Positions 8,649-17,656 of a stretch of DNA of 64,000 nucleotides are shown here, piece by piece. This DNA comes from Ruegeria arenilitoris (GTDB taxonomy: Bacteria; Pseudomonadota; Alphaproteobacteria; Rhodobacterales; Rhodobacteraceae): assembly GCF_013032445.1 (NCBI RefSeq), contig NZ_WQCA01000010.1, positions 1 through 64,000 on the forward strand, read 5' to 3'. How positions within the stretch are numbered: position 1 is the stretch's first letter; the number at the start of each line of letters is the position of its first letter. The notes under the pieces are model-generated. The model was not told where the DNA came from, did no database searches, and saw only the letters and a program-made list of their open reading frames with translations. Position numbers and translations under genes: made by a program.

Positions 8649-9524
8649 ATGGATGTAAAATCAGTCGGAGTAATCGGCGCGGGCCAGATGGGTAATGGTA
8701 TCGCCCATGTTCTGGCGCTGGCGGACTATGATGTTCTGCTCACCGATGTGAACCAGGACGCGCTGGATGCCGCCGTGGCCACGATCGAAGGCAATTTGGC
8801 GCGTCAGGCCTCGCGCGGGAAAATCACGGATGACGCAATGCAGGCCGCGATGGGGCGGATCAAGACGACGCTGCAGCTTCCGGAATTGGGTCAGACGGAT
8901 CTGGTGATCGAAGCCGCCACCGAGCGTGAGACGATCAAACAGGCTATTTTCGAGGACCTGCAGCCGCATCTGAAGCCGCATACGATTCTAACCTCGAACA
9001 CATCGTCCATCTCGATTACACGTCTGGCCAGCCGTACGGACCGGCCGGAAAAATTCATGGGGTTCCACTTCATGAATCCGGTGCCGGTGATGCAACTGGT
9101 TGAGCTGATCCGCGGCATTGCCACGGATGAAGAGACATTTGGAACCTGCAAGGCTGTGGTGGACCGTCTGGGCAAGACCTCTGCCAGCGCCGAGGATTTC
9201 CCTGCCTTTATCGTGAACCGCATCCTGATGCCGATGATCAACGAGGCGGTCTATACTCTGTATGAAGGTGTTGGAAACGTGCAGTCCATCGACCAGTCGA
9301 TGAAGCTGGGCGCAAACCACCCGATGGGGCCGCTGGAACTGGCGGATTTCATCGGGTTGGACACCTGTCTGGCGATCATGAACGTGTTGCATGACGGGTT
9401 GGCCGACACCAAGTATCGCCCTTGCCCGTTGCTAACCAAATACGTCGAAGCCGGGTGGCTGGGCCGCAAAACCGAACGCGGGTTCTATGATTACAGGGGC
9501 GAGGTTCCGGTTCCAACGCGCTGA
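8649..9524 (+). CDS. hbd: 3-hydroxybutyryl-CoA dehydrogenase
   Basis: The 291-residue enzyme interconverts acetoacetyl-CoA and 3-hydroxybutyryl-CoA with NAD(P). The Rossmann motif GAGQMG is at residues 10-15, SNTSSISIT and FHFMNPVPVMQLVE carry the catalytic His and substrate-binding residues, and the C-terminal helical domain ends in GRKTERGFYDY. The length is that of the single-function dehydrogenase, not the fused FadB type. AGAGG upstream supports the ATG of MDVKSV; 36 open codons before it are not family-like. It lies downstream of etfBA and may serve polyhydroxybutyrate or ethylmalonyl-CoA metabolism. Confidence 0.93.
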   Translation: MDVKSVGVIGAGQMGNGIAHVLALADYDVLLTDVNQDALDAAVATIEGNLARQASRGKITDDAMQAAMGRIKTTLQLPELGQTDLVIEAATERETIKQAIFEDLQPHLKPHTILTSNTSSISITRLASRTDRPEKFMGFHFMNPVPVMQLVELIRGIATDEETFGTCKAVVDRLGKTSASAEDFPAFIVNRILMPMINEAVYTLYEGVGNVQSIDQSMKLGANHPMGPLELADFIGLDTCLAIMNVLHDGLADTKYRPCPLLTKYVEAGWLGRKTERGFYDYRGEVPVPTR

Positions 9525-9528
9525 GGCA

Positions 9529-9597
9529 GAGGGGGCCAGCCCCCTCGCCCGGACGCCATCCGGGCTCAACCCCAAGAATATTTTTAGCCAGATGAAG
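9529..9597. repeat. Tandem-hairpin intergenic element (REP-like / bidirectional terminator)
   Basis: Two adjacent perfect stems fill the gap between convergent hbd and the acyltransferase: GAGGGGGC/GCCCCCTC (9529-9546) and GCCCGGA/TCCGGGC (9547-9565). They are followed by CAACCCCAAGAATATTTTTA and a GCCAGATGAAG tail. From memory, hairpin-plus-TATTTTT-plus-GATGAAG elements of this form recur between genes in Rhodobacteraceae genomes, so this may be one copy of a dispersed repeat that also ends transcription. Only one copy is visible in this window, so the repeat nature is not shown here. Confidence 0.5.
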
Positions 9598-9604
9598 GCG
9601 CGGA

Positions 9605-10504
9605 TCAGCGTTTGAGCGACTGCCCCAATGACATCGTGTGCTTTCTGAGCCATGCCATGAACCCGCGCGGGTCGCGTTCCAACAGCTGCATATCCTCGTC
9701 CGAAATCGGCTCACCGATCACCGGGGATTGCGGTTTGTTGCAGGAGCGCACGATTTCATGCAGCAAAAGCCCCTGCCGCAGGATCGGAGACAGTTTGTTG
9801 GCGATCTGATAGGCACGCGAGTTACTGCCGGGGAAGAAGATCGGCACCACTCGGGCTCCGGACCGGCGGATCATCTTGGCGGTGAACACGTTCCATTCGC
9901 GTTCCTGCGCCGGGCCGAACCAGTCGTCCGAAGACATCACTACACCCGATGGGAAAAGGGCCACAACGCCGCCCTCTTTCAGGTGATCCATCGCCTTGCC
10001 GCGCATTTCCAGCATCTTGGACTGCGCCTCGGGGTCATGCGGGAACGGCACCGGGATCATGAAAGAGGTGGCCGCTTCGTCCAACCCCGTCAAAACCGAG
10101 CGGGTCAGGATGCGATAATCGCTGCGCACCTGACCGATCAACTCGGCCAAAATCATGCCGTCGACCATCCCGTGGGGATGGTTGGCGACCACGACCACGG
10201 GGCCTTCTTTCGGGATGTGTGCAAACTGGTCTTGCGGCGTCGTCAGGTTAATCCCCATGACCTTTAGCGCGCCGCCCCAGAACCGCTGGCCGCGATAGTA
10301 TTCGTTTTGTTTCTCGAACTTGTTGACCATGCGCAGGATGGTCAGCTTGCCGGTGCACCATTCGATGGCACGAATAATGGTCGAGGTCCAGGCATCGTCG
10401 AACGAGTTGGCGTAGGTCAGGGTTCTACGATCGTAGATTTCGCCCTGGTCCGCTGTCCCATCCACCATCGGGCCTGTCTTGGTCTCGTGCGTCGTTTCCG
10501 CCAA
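9605..10504 (-). CDS. Lysophospholipid acyltransferase family protein (PlsC-like)
   Basis: The 299-residue protein carries an acyltransferase core. NHPHGMVDG stands for the catalytic NHxxxxD box, in the longer-spaced form found in the hemolysin-like/ornithine-lipid branch; LFPSGVVMSS and VVPIFFPGSNSRAYQIA are the later substrate-binding blocks. Family members move a fatty acyl group from acyl-ACP or acyl-CoA to lysophosphatidate or lyso-ornithine lipid at the inner membrane. No clear transmembrane helix is seen, so membrane association is probably peripheral. It starts 310 bp from ptsH's start codon on the same strand, and might be co-transcribed with the PTS block. The exact acceptor is not determinable. 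Confidence 0.8.
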   Translation of the reverse strand: MAETTHETKTGPMVDGTADQGEIYDRRTLTYANSFDDAWTSTIIRAIEWCTGKLTILRMVNKFEKQNEYYRGQRFWGGALKVMGINLTTPQDQFAHIPKEGPVVVVANHPHGMVDGMILAELIGQVRSDYRILTRSVLTGLDEAATSFMIPVPFPHDPEAQSKMLEMRGKAMDHLKEGGVVALFPSGVVMSSDDWFGPAQEREWNVFTAKMIRRSGARVVPIFFPGSNSRAYQIANKLSPILRQGLLLHEIVRSCNKPQSPVIGEPISDEDMQLLERDPRGFMAWLRKHTMSLGQSLKR

Positions 10505-10543
10505 TTCCTGGTCTTCCCGTTTTTCGTATCGCGGCTGGTCTGG

Positions 10544-10813
10544 TCAGAACCCTTCCCCGAACTTGTCGTTCACCAGGGTTTCCAATGCATCAGCCAACGC
10601 CTCAGCATCCGGTCCGGACGTCTCGACGTCAATAGTCGTTCCGCGCGAGGCTGCCAACATCAAAAGGCCCATAATACTGTCGCCCGATGCAGAAAAGCCG
10701 TCCTTGGAAACCTCGGCTTGCGCGTCAAAGCCCTCGACCACCTCAACCAGCTTGGCCGAGGCACGGGCGTGCAAACCTTTTTCGTTAATGATTTTCAAGC
10801 TTCGATTGGTCAT
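10544..10813 (-). CDS. ptsH: HPr-type phosphocarrier protein of a regulatory PTS
   Basis: The 89-residue protein has His15 in GLHARAS, which accepts phosphate from enzyme I, and Ser46 in ASGDSIMGLLML, the site phosphorylated by HPr kinase. Both sites intact, together with hprK nearby, suggests the two-way regulation typical of alphaproteobacterial PTS without sugar-transport components. It lies 2 bp after the EIIA gene, so the two are co-translated. No enzyme I gene is in the window. The pathway likely reports carbon/nitrogen status rather than importing sugar. Confidence 0.93.
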   Translation of the reverse strand: MTNRSLKIINEKGLHARASAKLVEVVEGFDAQAEVSKDGFSASGDSIMGLLMLAASRGTTIDVETSGPDAEALADALETLVNDKFGEGF

Positions 10814-10815
10814 TC

Positions 10816-11223
10816 TTAATCAATCCGGTCTTCTTGTAATGTCACATTTTGCGCATTGATATATTTGCGTCCAGCCTCCATCGCCTGCCGCACGGCATCG
10901 GCGATAGGCAGGTGGCGGGTTTTAGCCAGTTTAATCAACATAGGCAGATTTGCACCGTAAAGGATACGTCGATCCTGCGGCGCGCAGGCCCGCAGGCTCA
11001 GATTCGATGGGCTGCCTCCGAACAGGTCGGTCACGACAACCACGCCATCCCCGGCATCAACACTGTCGGCGGCAGCGCAAATCTCGGCCTGCTTGGCCTC
11101 GCGGTCGTGATCGGGCTCGATCGAAATCGCGGCCAGGCCGGGTTGCTTTCCGACCACATGCTGCATGGCGGCCAGATATTCCTGAGCCAGCCCACCATGT
11201 GCTACGAGTACAATCCCGATCAA
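10816..11223 (-). CDS. PTS EIIA component, mannose (EIIA-Man) type
   Basis: The 135-residue protein begins MIGIVLVAHGGLA with the phosphorylatable His9, and has VVVVTDLFGGSPSNLS, the second EIIA-Man signature. There is no IIB or IIC domain and none are nearby, so it is a stand-alone phosphate acceptor from HPr with a regulatory role. In relatives such proteins influence ChvI-type response regulators and metabolism. The ATG overlaps the rapZ stop region by 4 bp and the stop is 2 bp from ptsH, forming one operon hprK-rapZ-EIIA-ptsH, probably continuing from chvG. Some annotations call it manX or ptsM. Confidence 0.9.
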   Translation of the reverse strand: MIGIVLVAHGGLAQEYLAAMQHVVGKQPGLAAISIEPDHDREAKQAEICAAADSVDAGDGVVVVTDLFGGSPSNLSLRACAPQDRRILYGANLPMLIKLAKTRHLPIADAVRQAMEAGRKYINAQNVTLQEDRID

Positions 11224-12101
11224 TCCGGCCTCACATTCAATGATCGTCGTTCCATTTCGCGGTGCCTAATTGCCACTTGCTGCCCCTCTTCTGCAAGGGC
11301 CTTTGCGACCGCTTCGGCGATAGCGACCGATCTGTGTTGCCCTCCGGTACATCCAAAGGCCACGGACAGGTGCGCTTTGCCTTCGGCCCGGAAGGTCGGC
11401 AGCAATAGTTTCAGCAGGTCTACTACCCGGTCGAAAAACGGCGCGTAGTTTGTATCCGACTGAACATAGTGCGCCACGTCAGGGTTTCGACCGTCTTCTG
11501 CCCGCAACTCAGGTCGCCAGTAGGGATTGGCCAGAAACCGGCAGTCGAAAACCATGTCCAGCCCGCGCGGCAGACCGCGTTTATAGGAAAATGACTCGAT
11601 GGATACCGCCAGGTGCCGTCCGTCCTTCGGAGCGAACCAGCGCTCGACCTCTTCGCGCAGTTGGTGGACGTTCAAGGGGCTGGTGTCGATCAGGATGTCG
11701 GCGATTTCGCGGATCGGGGCCAACAGCTCTTTTTCCTGTCGCACACCTGTTTCCGGGCTGGCATCGGTCGCAACCGGGTGTCGACGACGCGTTTCCGAAA
11801 ACCGCCGCAGCAATACTTCGTCGCTGCAATCCAGGTAAAGAGTCGTTAGATCGACTTGCTCCATCCGGCGCAGCCTGACGGCCAGTTCGATAAAGCCGGT
11901 GGTCGAGAAGTCTCGGTTACGGGCGTCGATGCCCAGCGCCATCGGGCGATCACTTTGCGGGCCTTCAAGCAAGCGCATCAAAAGACCCATCGGCAGATTG
12001 TCGATCGCCTCAAAGCCCAAATCCTCAAGGACACGGATCGCCGTCGAGCGGCCCGCGCCCGAAGGGCCAGTCACAAGGACGATGCGGCGTTGCGTTGTCA
12101 T
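11220..12101 (-). CDS. rapZ: RNase adapter protein RapZ (YvcJ/UPF0042 family)
   Basis: The 293-residue P-loop protein has Walker A GPSGAGRS (residues 12-19), DNLPMGLL, YLDCSDEVLLRRFSETRRRHP and the C-terminal GCTGGQHRSV motif of the family. In enterobacteria RapZ senses glucosamine-6-phosphate and directs RNase E to sRNAs; in other groups it is a nucleotide-binding regulator, so the target here is unknown. I start at the ATG that overlaps the hprK stop by ATGA (MTTQRR); an ATG four codons upstream is possible. It lies between hprK and the EIIA gene, tying it to the PTS block. Confidence 0.93.
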   Translation of the reverse strand: MTTQRRIVLVTGPSGAGRSTAIRVLEDLGFEAIDNLPMGLLMRLLEGPQSDRPMALGIDARNRDFSTTGFIELAVRLRRMEQVDLTTLYLDCSDEVLLRRFSETRRRHPVATDASPETGVRQEKELLAPIREIADILIDTSPLNVHQLREEVERWFAPKDGRHLAVSIESFSYKRGLPRGLDMVFDCRFLANPYWRPELRAEDGRNPDVAHYVQSDTNYAPFFDRVVDLLKLLLPTFRAEGKAHLSVAFGCTGGQHRSVAIAEAVAKALAEEGQQVAIRHREMERRSLNVRPD

Positions 12102-12568
12102 GTGTTGGGCCATTCCGGGTCCACGCGCCCTATTTTCAACAATTGCACTAGTGCTGCAGCCAAATTGGGTGTGTCCGCCGCGCGAAGCAAGGGAACAGTT
12201 TGCCTCAGAACCACAGCTGTGATCGGCTCGGGCAGTCGCTCCGGTTCGCTCTGGTCAAGATCCACCACGTAGCAAACTGGCGTCGCCCCCACAGTCTGCG
12301 CGCGAAGCAAACCGATGCCGCGCGCCTCGATCAAACCGCGAAGGTTCGGGGCAGCAGCAGCCATAGCCCTTTCGCCGACCATTCGCAGAGCTACCCGGTC
12401 ATCACCAACCAACTCCGCTCCCAGCGCTAGCATCTGCAACGCCAGCGCCGACTTCCCTGCCCCTGAACGCCCCAAGATCAACGCGCCACGTCCTTCGACG
12501 GCAACACATGTCGCGTGCAGAATGGCGGCGTCCTGTTTCTGAATGTCCAAGAGGGTCCGGCCGCTCAT
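12098..12568 (-). CDS. hprK: HPr kinase/phosphorylase, short alphaproteobacterial form
   Basis: The 156-residue protein is only the C-terminal kinase domain of HprK, with Walker A GRSGAGKS (residues 33-40), LVGDDRVALR and GLIEARGIGLL, the HprK signature region. Firmicute HprK has about 310 residues; lack of the N-terminal domain is normal in alphaproteobacteria. It should phosphorylate Ser46 of the HPr encoded three genes downstream. I choose the ATG at 12568, 4 bp after the chvG stop; a GTG at 12604 would overlap chvG by about 30 bp. The gene order chvI-chvG-hprK suggests sensing and PTS are coupled. Confidence 0.9.
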   Translation of the reverse strand: MSGRTLLDIQKQDAAILHATCVAVEGRGALILGRSGAGKSALALQMLALGAELVGDDRVALRMVGERAMAAAAPNLRGLIEARGIGLLRAQTVGATPVCYVVDLDQSEPERLPEPITAVVLRQTVPLLRAADTPNLAAALVQLLKIGRVDPEWPNT

Positions 12569-12572
12569 GTGC

Positions 12573-14291
12573 TTATACAGGTAGCCCCACGACGAAACGC
12601 GCACCTTGCGGGTCCGACGTGATATCCGCCTCGGTCGGGCGGATATTCTCGGCCCAGATCACACCGCCATGCGCCTCGACGATCTGCTTCGAAATCGCCA
12701 GGCCGAGACCCGAGTTATTTCCGAAGTGTTCGGCTGGGCGTTGCGAGTAAAACCGTTTGAAGATTTTAGTCAGTGCCTGCTCTGGAATCCCCGGGCCGGT
12801 GTCCTCAACGACGATCAAGACACGGTTTTCGCGCCGCCGTACCCAGAGCCGGATGGCATCGCTTTCCTCGCAGAAAGAGATCGCGTTGGTGATCAGGTTG
12901 ACGAAAACCTGTGCCAGACGCGCCTCCAGCCCGTTGATTGTGATCGGTTGATCGGGCAGGTCAGTAATATAATCGATGCCTTTTGAACGCGCATCTTCAC
13001 CCAGAAACTGGCTGATGTTGTCCAACAGTTTGAGCAGATCGAAAGGCTGCTCCTCTTCCTTGACCAGTTCCGCATCAAGACGGGACGCGTTGGAAATATC
13101 GCTGACCAAACGGTCCAGCCGACGCACATCATGTTCGATGACGCCCAACAGCTTTTCTCGCTGATCGTCGCGCTTGACCATTCGCAGAGTACCCACCGCC
13201 GATTGCAGACTGGCCAAGGGGTTTTTAATCTCATGCGCCACATCCGCAGCAAACTGTTCGTTGGCGTCTATGCGGCTGTACAGAGCTGTCACCATGCCCC
13301 GCAACGCACGGCTGAGGCCTCCGATCTCGTCCGGGCGCGCACTAAGGTCAGGAATGCGAATGCGACCCGGATTGACCCCTGCGCCGCGATCCTTGCCCAT
13401 TTCAGCGGCTGCAGCCAGGTCGGCCAAGGGGTTGGCGATGGTCGAGGCCAGAACAAGGCTAAGCCCGATGGACACCAGCAGGGCCACGACAAACATCTGA
13501 AGAATGCGTTCCTGCTCACGCCGGGCCAGGGCGTCGATCTCTCCGGCTGGGCCAGCCATGGCCACTGCACCAACTGTCTCTCCAGCCAGCAAGATTGGGA
13601 CCGCGCTAACGATAACGGTCAGCCCCTGATCATCCTGCACCGCCTGCACCTGCATTTGGCCCTGAAGTGCATAGGGAATGATCTCCTGCACTCTTTGCGC
13701 AAGGGTCGGCGCATCATTAAGTTCGCGCCCGGCAAAGACCCGGGACAACCCGGTCCAGACCGCGTTGAGCGCGTCACTTATAAGCGTACTGCCAGTCTCA
13801 ACTTCAGCCTCAGATTCAAGGAGAACTGACATCTCGGACGATGACGGTGCGCCCCGCGTCCAACCGATCAGGGTTCCACCGCCGTCGTAAACAAAAACCT
13901 CACCCCCGTCAGGAAGGCTGAGGCCTGCAAGCGTATCCTTCACGTCCAACGCAGCAGTGTCCTGAGAGCCCGCAGCCTGTTTTTGACGCAGCTGGGCCTC
14001 GAACACGTTGCTGACCAGTTGGGCGTCACCGATCAAGTTCCGCGCGGTCTGCTGAACCTGCTCTTCCCTGGAATCGTCAAGATACAGCAACCCAGTGACA
14101 AGGATGGTTAACGCGATCAGGTTGAAGGTAATGATCCTGCGCGCCAGTGGCGAGCCACGCAGTGAAAACAGGTTGCGGTGGCGGCGCGAGGCCCGCAACT
14201 CGGCAGAATCCGAGTCTTGCGGGATGACCCAATCATCCCCCAAGACGACATCGCCGTCCCGCAACTCGATCACTTGTTCCGTATCGCGCAC
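12573..14291 (-). CDS. chvG: Sensor histidine kinase ChvG (ExoS-type)
   Basis: The 572-residue kinase has transmembrane helices at about residues 52-71 and 264-286 enclosing a large periplasmic sensor domain, a HAMP linker, the phospho-acceptor His353 in HEIKNPLASLQ and the ATPase boxes VFVNLITNAI, VEDTGPGIP and GLGLAISKQIVEAHGG. In Rhizobiales and relatives ChvG responds to acid or envelope stress, is held by ExoR, and phosphorylates ChvI. No exoR is visible. The likely start is a GTG (MRDTEQV), 32 bp after chvI; no ATG upstream is in frame. An extended acidic N-terminus before the first helix is usual for the family. Confidence 0.9.
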   Translation of the reverse strand: MRDTEQVIELRDGDVVLGDDWVIPQDSDSAELRASRRHRNLFSLRGSPLARRIITFNLIALTILVTGLLYLDDSREEQVQQTARNLIGDAQLVSNVFEAQLRQKQAAGSQDTAALDVKDTLAGLSLPDGGEVFVYDGGGTLIGWTRGAPSSSEMSVLLESEAEVETGSTLISDALNAVWTGLSRVFAGRELNDAPTLAQRVQEIIPYALQGQMQVQAVQDDQGLTVIVSAVPILLAGETVGAVAMAGPAGEIDALARREQERILQMFVVALLVSIGLSLVLASTIANPLADLAAAAEMGKDRGAGVNPGRIRIPDLSARPDEIGGLSRALRGMVTALYSRIDANEQFAADVAHEIKNPLASLQSAVGTLRMVKRDDQREKLLGVIEHDVRRLDRLVSDISNASRLDAELVKEEEQPFDLLKLLDNISQFLGEDARSKGIDYITDLPDQPITINGLEARLAQVFVNLITNAISFCEESDAIRLWVRRRENRVLIVVEDTGPGIPEQALTKIFKRFYSQRPAEHFGNNSGLGLAISKQIVEAHGGVIWAENIRPTEADITSDPQGARFVVGLPV

Positions 14292-14323
14292 CAGAACCGG
14301 TTACCCTTTTTCAGCGGTCACGC

Positions 14324-15028
14324 TTATTCTTCGTTATACCTGTATCCGATGCCGTACAACGTCTCGATTGCCGAAAACTCGGAATCTGCCGCGCGCATCT
14401 TTTTACGCAGGCGCTTGATGTGGCTATCGATGGTTCGGTCATCCACATAGACCTGATCGTCATAGGCGACGTCCATCAACTGGTCGCGGCTTTTGACGAA
14501 ACCCGGTCGCTGCGCCAGAGCTTGAAGTAGCAAAAACTCTGTCACTGTCAACGAGACGTCGGCGCCCTTCCAACTAACGGCATGGCGCAAAGGATCCATC
14601 CGCAGGTCGCCCCGCTCCATCACCTTGGTGTCGCCCGTATTGGCATTTGTGATATCGCCCGAGGTCGCCTCTTGCCGACGCAGCAGCGCACGGATGCGTT
14701 CAACCAGCAATCGCTGAGAGAAGGGCTTTTTTACATAGTCATCCGCGCCCATGCGCAGACCCAACACCTCATCGATCTCATCATCTTTTGAGGTTAGGAA
14801 AATCACCGGCATTTGAGTTTTCTGCCGCAAACGCTGCAGTAAATCCATGCCATCCATGCGTGGCATCTTGATATCCAGCACGGCCATATCGGGCAGTTTT
14901 TTATTGAATGCATCCAGGGCAGCCTGCCCGTCGTTGTAAGTTTCAACCTCGAAACCTTCGGCTTCGAGCGTCATGGATACGGACGTCAAAATGTTTCTGT
15001 CGTCATCCACAAGTGCAATCTTTGACAT
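14324..15028 (-). CDS. chvI: Response regulator ChvI (OmpR family)
   Basis: The 234-residue regulator has a receiver domain with VDDD at residues 7-10, the phosphorylation site Asp52 in [13 protein letters not shown] and KKPFSQR with the conserved Lys, followed by an OmpR-type winged helix ([44 protein letters not shown]). It pairs with ChvG encoded just downstream and controls envelope, acid-response and carbon genes in relatives. I use the ATG of MSKIAL because AGGGGTG lies 6 bp ahead; a GTG three codons upstream overlaps that ribosome-binding site. It is divergent from pckA, which is a conserved arrangement in the group. Confidence 0.93.
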   Translation of the reverse strand: MSKIALVDDDRNILTSVSMTLEAEGFEVETYNDGQAALDAFNKKLPDMAVLDIKMPRMDGMDLLQRLRQKTQMPVIFLTSKDDEIDEVLGLRMGADDYVKKPFSQRLLVERIRALLRRQEATSGDITNANTGDTKVMERGDLRMDPLRHAVSWKGADVSLTVTEFLLLQALAQRPGFVKSRDQLMDVAYDDQVYVDDRTIDSHIKRLRKKMRAADSEFSAIETLYGIGYRYNEE

Positions 15029-15207
15029 CGGGTTCACCCCTATTCCTGCTCACCTACGCAATAATACGCTTTTTTGTAAGACATTGTTGGCGGTTTTGAT
15101 GCGCCGAATCAATCCGTAACTGCGAATCGTGCCATTGTTGCGGCAGGGATGCGGCAAAATTGCCTTGCTGCCCGCAAATTGTTGCCCGTATTTCCAACAG
15201 GAAATCC

Positions 15208-15241
15208 TTGGTGGCGCTAAACTTGTACTTGGTTGCGCTAA
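15208..15241. promoter_or_regulatory. Two LacI-family-type operator candidates upstream of pckA
   Basis: The chvI-pckA gap (15029-15374) has no gene. Within it, TGGTGGCGCTAAAC (15208-15221) and TGGTTGCGCTAAC (15229-15241) each resemble the palindrome GTTAGCGCTAAC; their CG centres are 21 bp apart, two helical turns. A third half-site, GCGTTAAAC, follows at 15243. A central-CG palindrome of this kind is typical of LacI-family regulators; CceR, the carbon/energy regulator of Rhodobacter that acts on pckA, is the candidate I have in mind. The match and spacing are seen; the regulator is inferred and I recall its motif only approximately. Confidence 0.4.
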
Positions 15242-15374
15242 CTGCGTTAAACCGTCCTGTTCATGCCCTAAATGACCGTGATAAGACGCGCCCAGCCGCC
15301 GGACTTTCCCGGCACACTGCCCCAAGAGCGCACGTGGCCCAACCGCCGCCGCGCCGCCACAGGAGAAGATACAC

Positions 15375-16973
<1,599 letters not shown>

Positions 16974-16980
16974 GCGGAAA

Positions 16981-17010
16981 AAAAGGGGGCGGTTTCGCCC
17001 CCTTTTCTTT
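16981..17010 (+). terminator. Intrinsic terminator of pckA
   Basis: A perfect stem GGGGGCG (16985-16991) with CGCCCCC (16996-17002) around GTTT, flanked by AAAA on the left and TTTTCTTTT on the right, begins 11 bp after the stop codon. The A and T flanks extend the pairing. Confidence 0.9.
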
Positions 17011-17120
17011 TCGGGTGCCTCACCGCGATAGGATCACCTCAAGGTTGTATTGCGCACAGCTCGGTTACAAATGCGTTGCCCGAGGCCGATTCATGGGGTA
17101 TTTGATGACGTCATTATGAC

Positions 17121-17150
17121 AAAAAGTCCGGCGCAATTCTGCACCGGACT
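17121..17150 (-). terminator. Intrinsic terminator of the candidate sRNA
   Basis: An 11-bp stem with one G-U pair (17125-17135 with 17140-17150) and a 4-nt loop is followed on the minus strand by TTTTT. On the plus strand the same hairpin is preceded by A and lacks a T-run, so it acts leftwards. This orientation is opposite to pckA and to the following gene. Confidence 0.75.
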
Positions 17151-17217
17151 GAACTTGAAAAGACCTTGGGGCAGCTCGAGCAGACGATCACATCAGCAGA
17201 ATGAGCAACCTAATCAA
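17121..17217 (-). ncRNA. Candidate small regulatory RNA
   Basis: On the minus strand a perfect TTGACA, 16 bp and TACAGT (17224-17251) precede a predicted start near 17217. About 97 nt later the transcript ends in a strong stem, AGTCCGGTGCA with TGCGCCGGACT, followed directly by five U (17121-17150). No minus-strand gene lies just upstream for this terminator to serve, and no coding frame with a plausible start fits in the interval. A U-rich stretch (GGTCTTTTCAAG) precedes the terminator stem, as in many Hfq-dependent sRNAs. The sequence matches no RNA family I recognise. Promoter and terminator are seen; the RNA itself is inferred. Confidence 0.5.
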
Positions 17218-17223
17218 ATATGT

Positions 17224-17251
17224 ACTGTATTACAAAGGGAACAAGTGTCAA
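17224..17251 (-). promoter_or_regulatory. Promoter of the candidate sRNA
   Basis: On the minus strand the -35 box is TTGACA (17246-17251), a perfect consensus, and the -10 box is TACAGT (17224-17229), four of six matches, 16 bp apart. It reads towards the terminator at 17121. Confidence 0.5.
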
Positions 17252-17256
17252 GATGA

Positions 17257-17287
17257 GACATACTGAAATCACTCCACTCAGTATGTC
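17257..17287. promoter_or_regulatory. 31-bp palindrome, probable operator
   Basis: Perfect 10-bp arms GACATACTGA and TCAGTATGTC flank an 11-bp spacer, so the half-site centres are 21 bp apart. It sits immediately upstream of the -35 box of the candidate sRNA and 52-82 bp upstream of the winged-helix regulator gene. That position suits a dimeric or tetrameric regulator controlling one or both; the adjacent regulator is the obvious candidate. Confidence 0.5.
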
Positions 17288-17338
17288 GATTTCCGTCGCG
17301 GACATGCGGCTGACGGCACTGAAAGCGATGGGTAGACT

Positions 17339-17629
17339 ATGACCGAAATCTCGAAACTGACCGAATTGCGCAAGCTGATGCAAAGCATGGAGCGGACACT
17401 GGGGCTTGAACAACTATCTCCGGTTGAACGCGATATTTACTATGCGGCCGAAGAGCTGTCCAAATCCGACGAAGAAGTGCGCACTTTTGGCTTGATCGAG
17501 CACACACTTGTTCAAAGCGTTTCGCGCCCGACCTTTTTCCGTGCGCTGAAATCGCTGGTGCAGAAAGGTTACCTGTCGCAAAGCGGCAGCGCCAACCGGG
17601 GCCGGTATATCGTTCATGCCCCCAAGTGA
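17339..17629 (+). CDS. Small winged-helix (MarR-like) DNA-binding protein
   Basis: This 96-residue protein is helical at the N-terminus (TELRKLMQSMERTLGLEQL), then has SPVERDIYYAAEELS and a clear helix-turn-helix, VQSVSRPTFFRALKSLVQKGYLSQ, followed by a short wing (GSANRGRYIVHAP). That is the minimal MarR-like or phage-repressor-type winged helix. No ligand-binding domain is present. Upstream lie a perfect 31-bp palindrome and a candidate sRNA on the other strand, so autoregulation and control of the sRNA are plausible. No strong Shine-Dalgarno is seen, but codon use is normal for the region. The membrane protein gene follows 27 bp later. Confidence 0.7.
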   Translation: MTEISKLTELRKLMQSMERTLGLEQLSPVERDIYYAAEELSKSDEEVRTFGLIEHTLVQSVSRPTFFRALKSLVQKGYLSQSGSANRGRYIVHAPK

Positions 17630-17656
17630 CGCCTTGAATCTGCGCACAGGTAGCTG

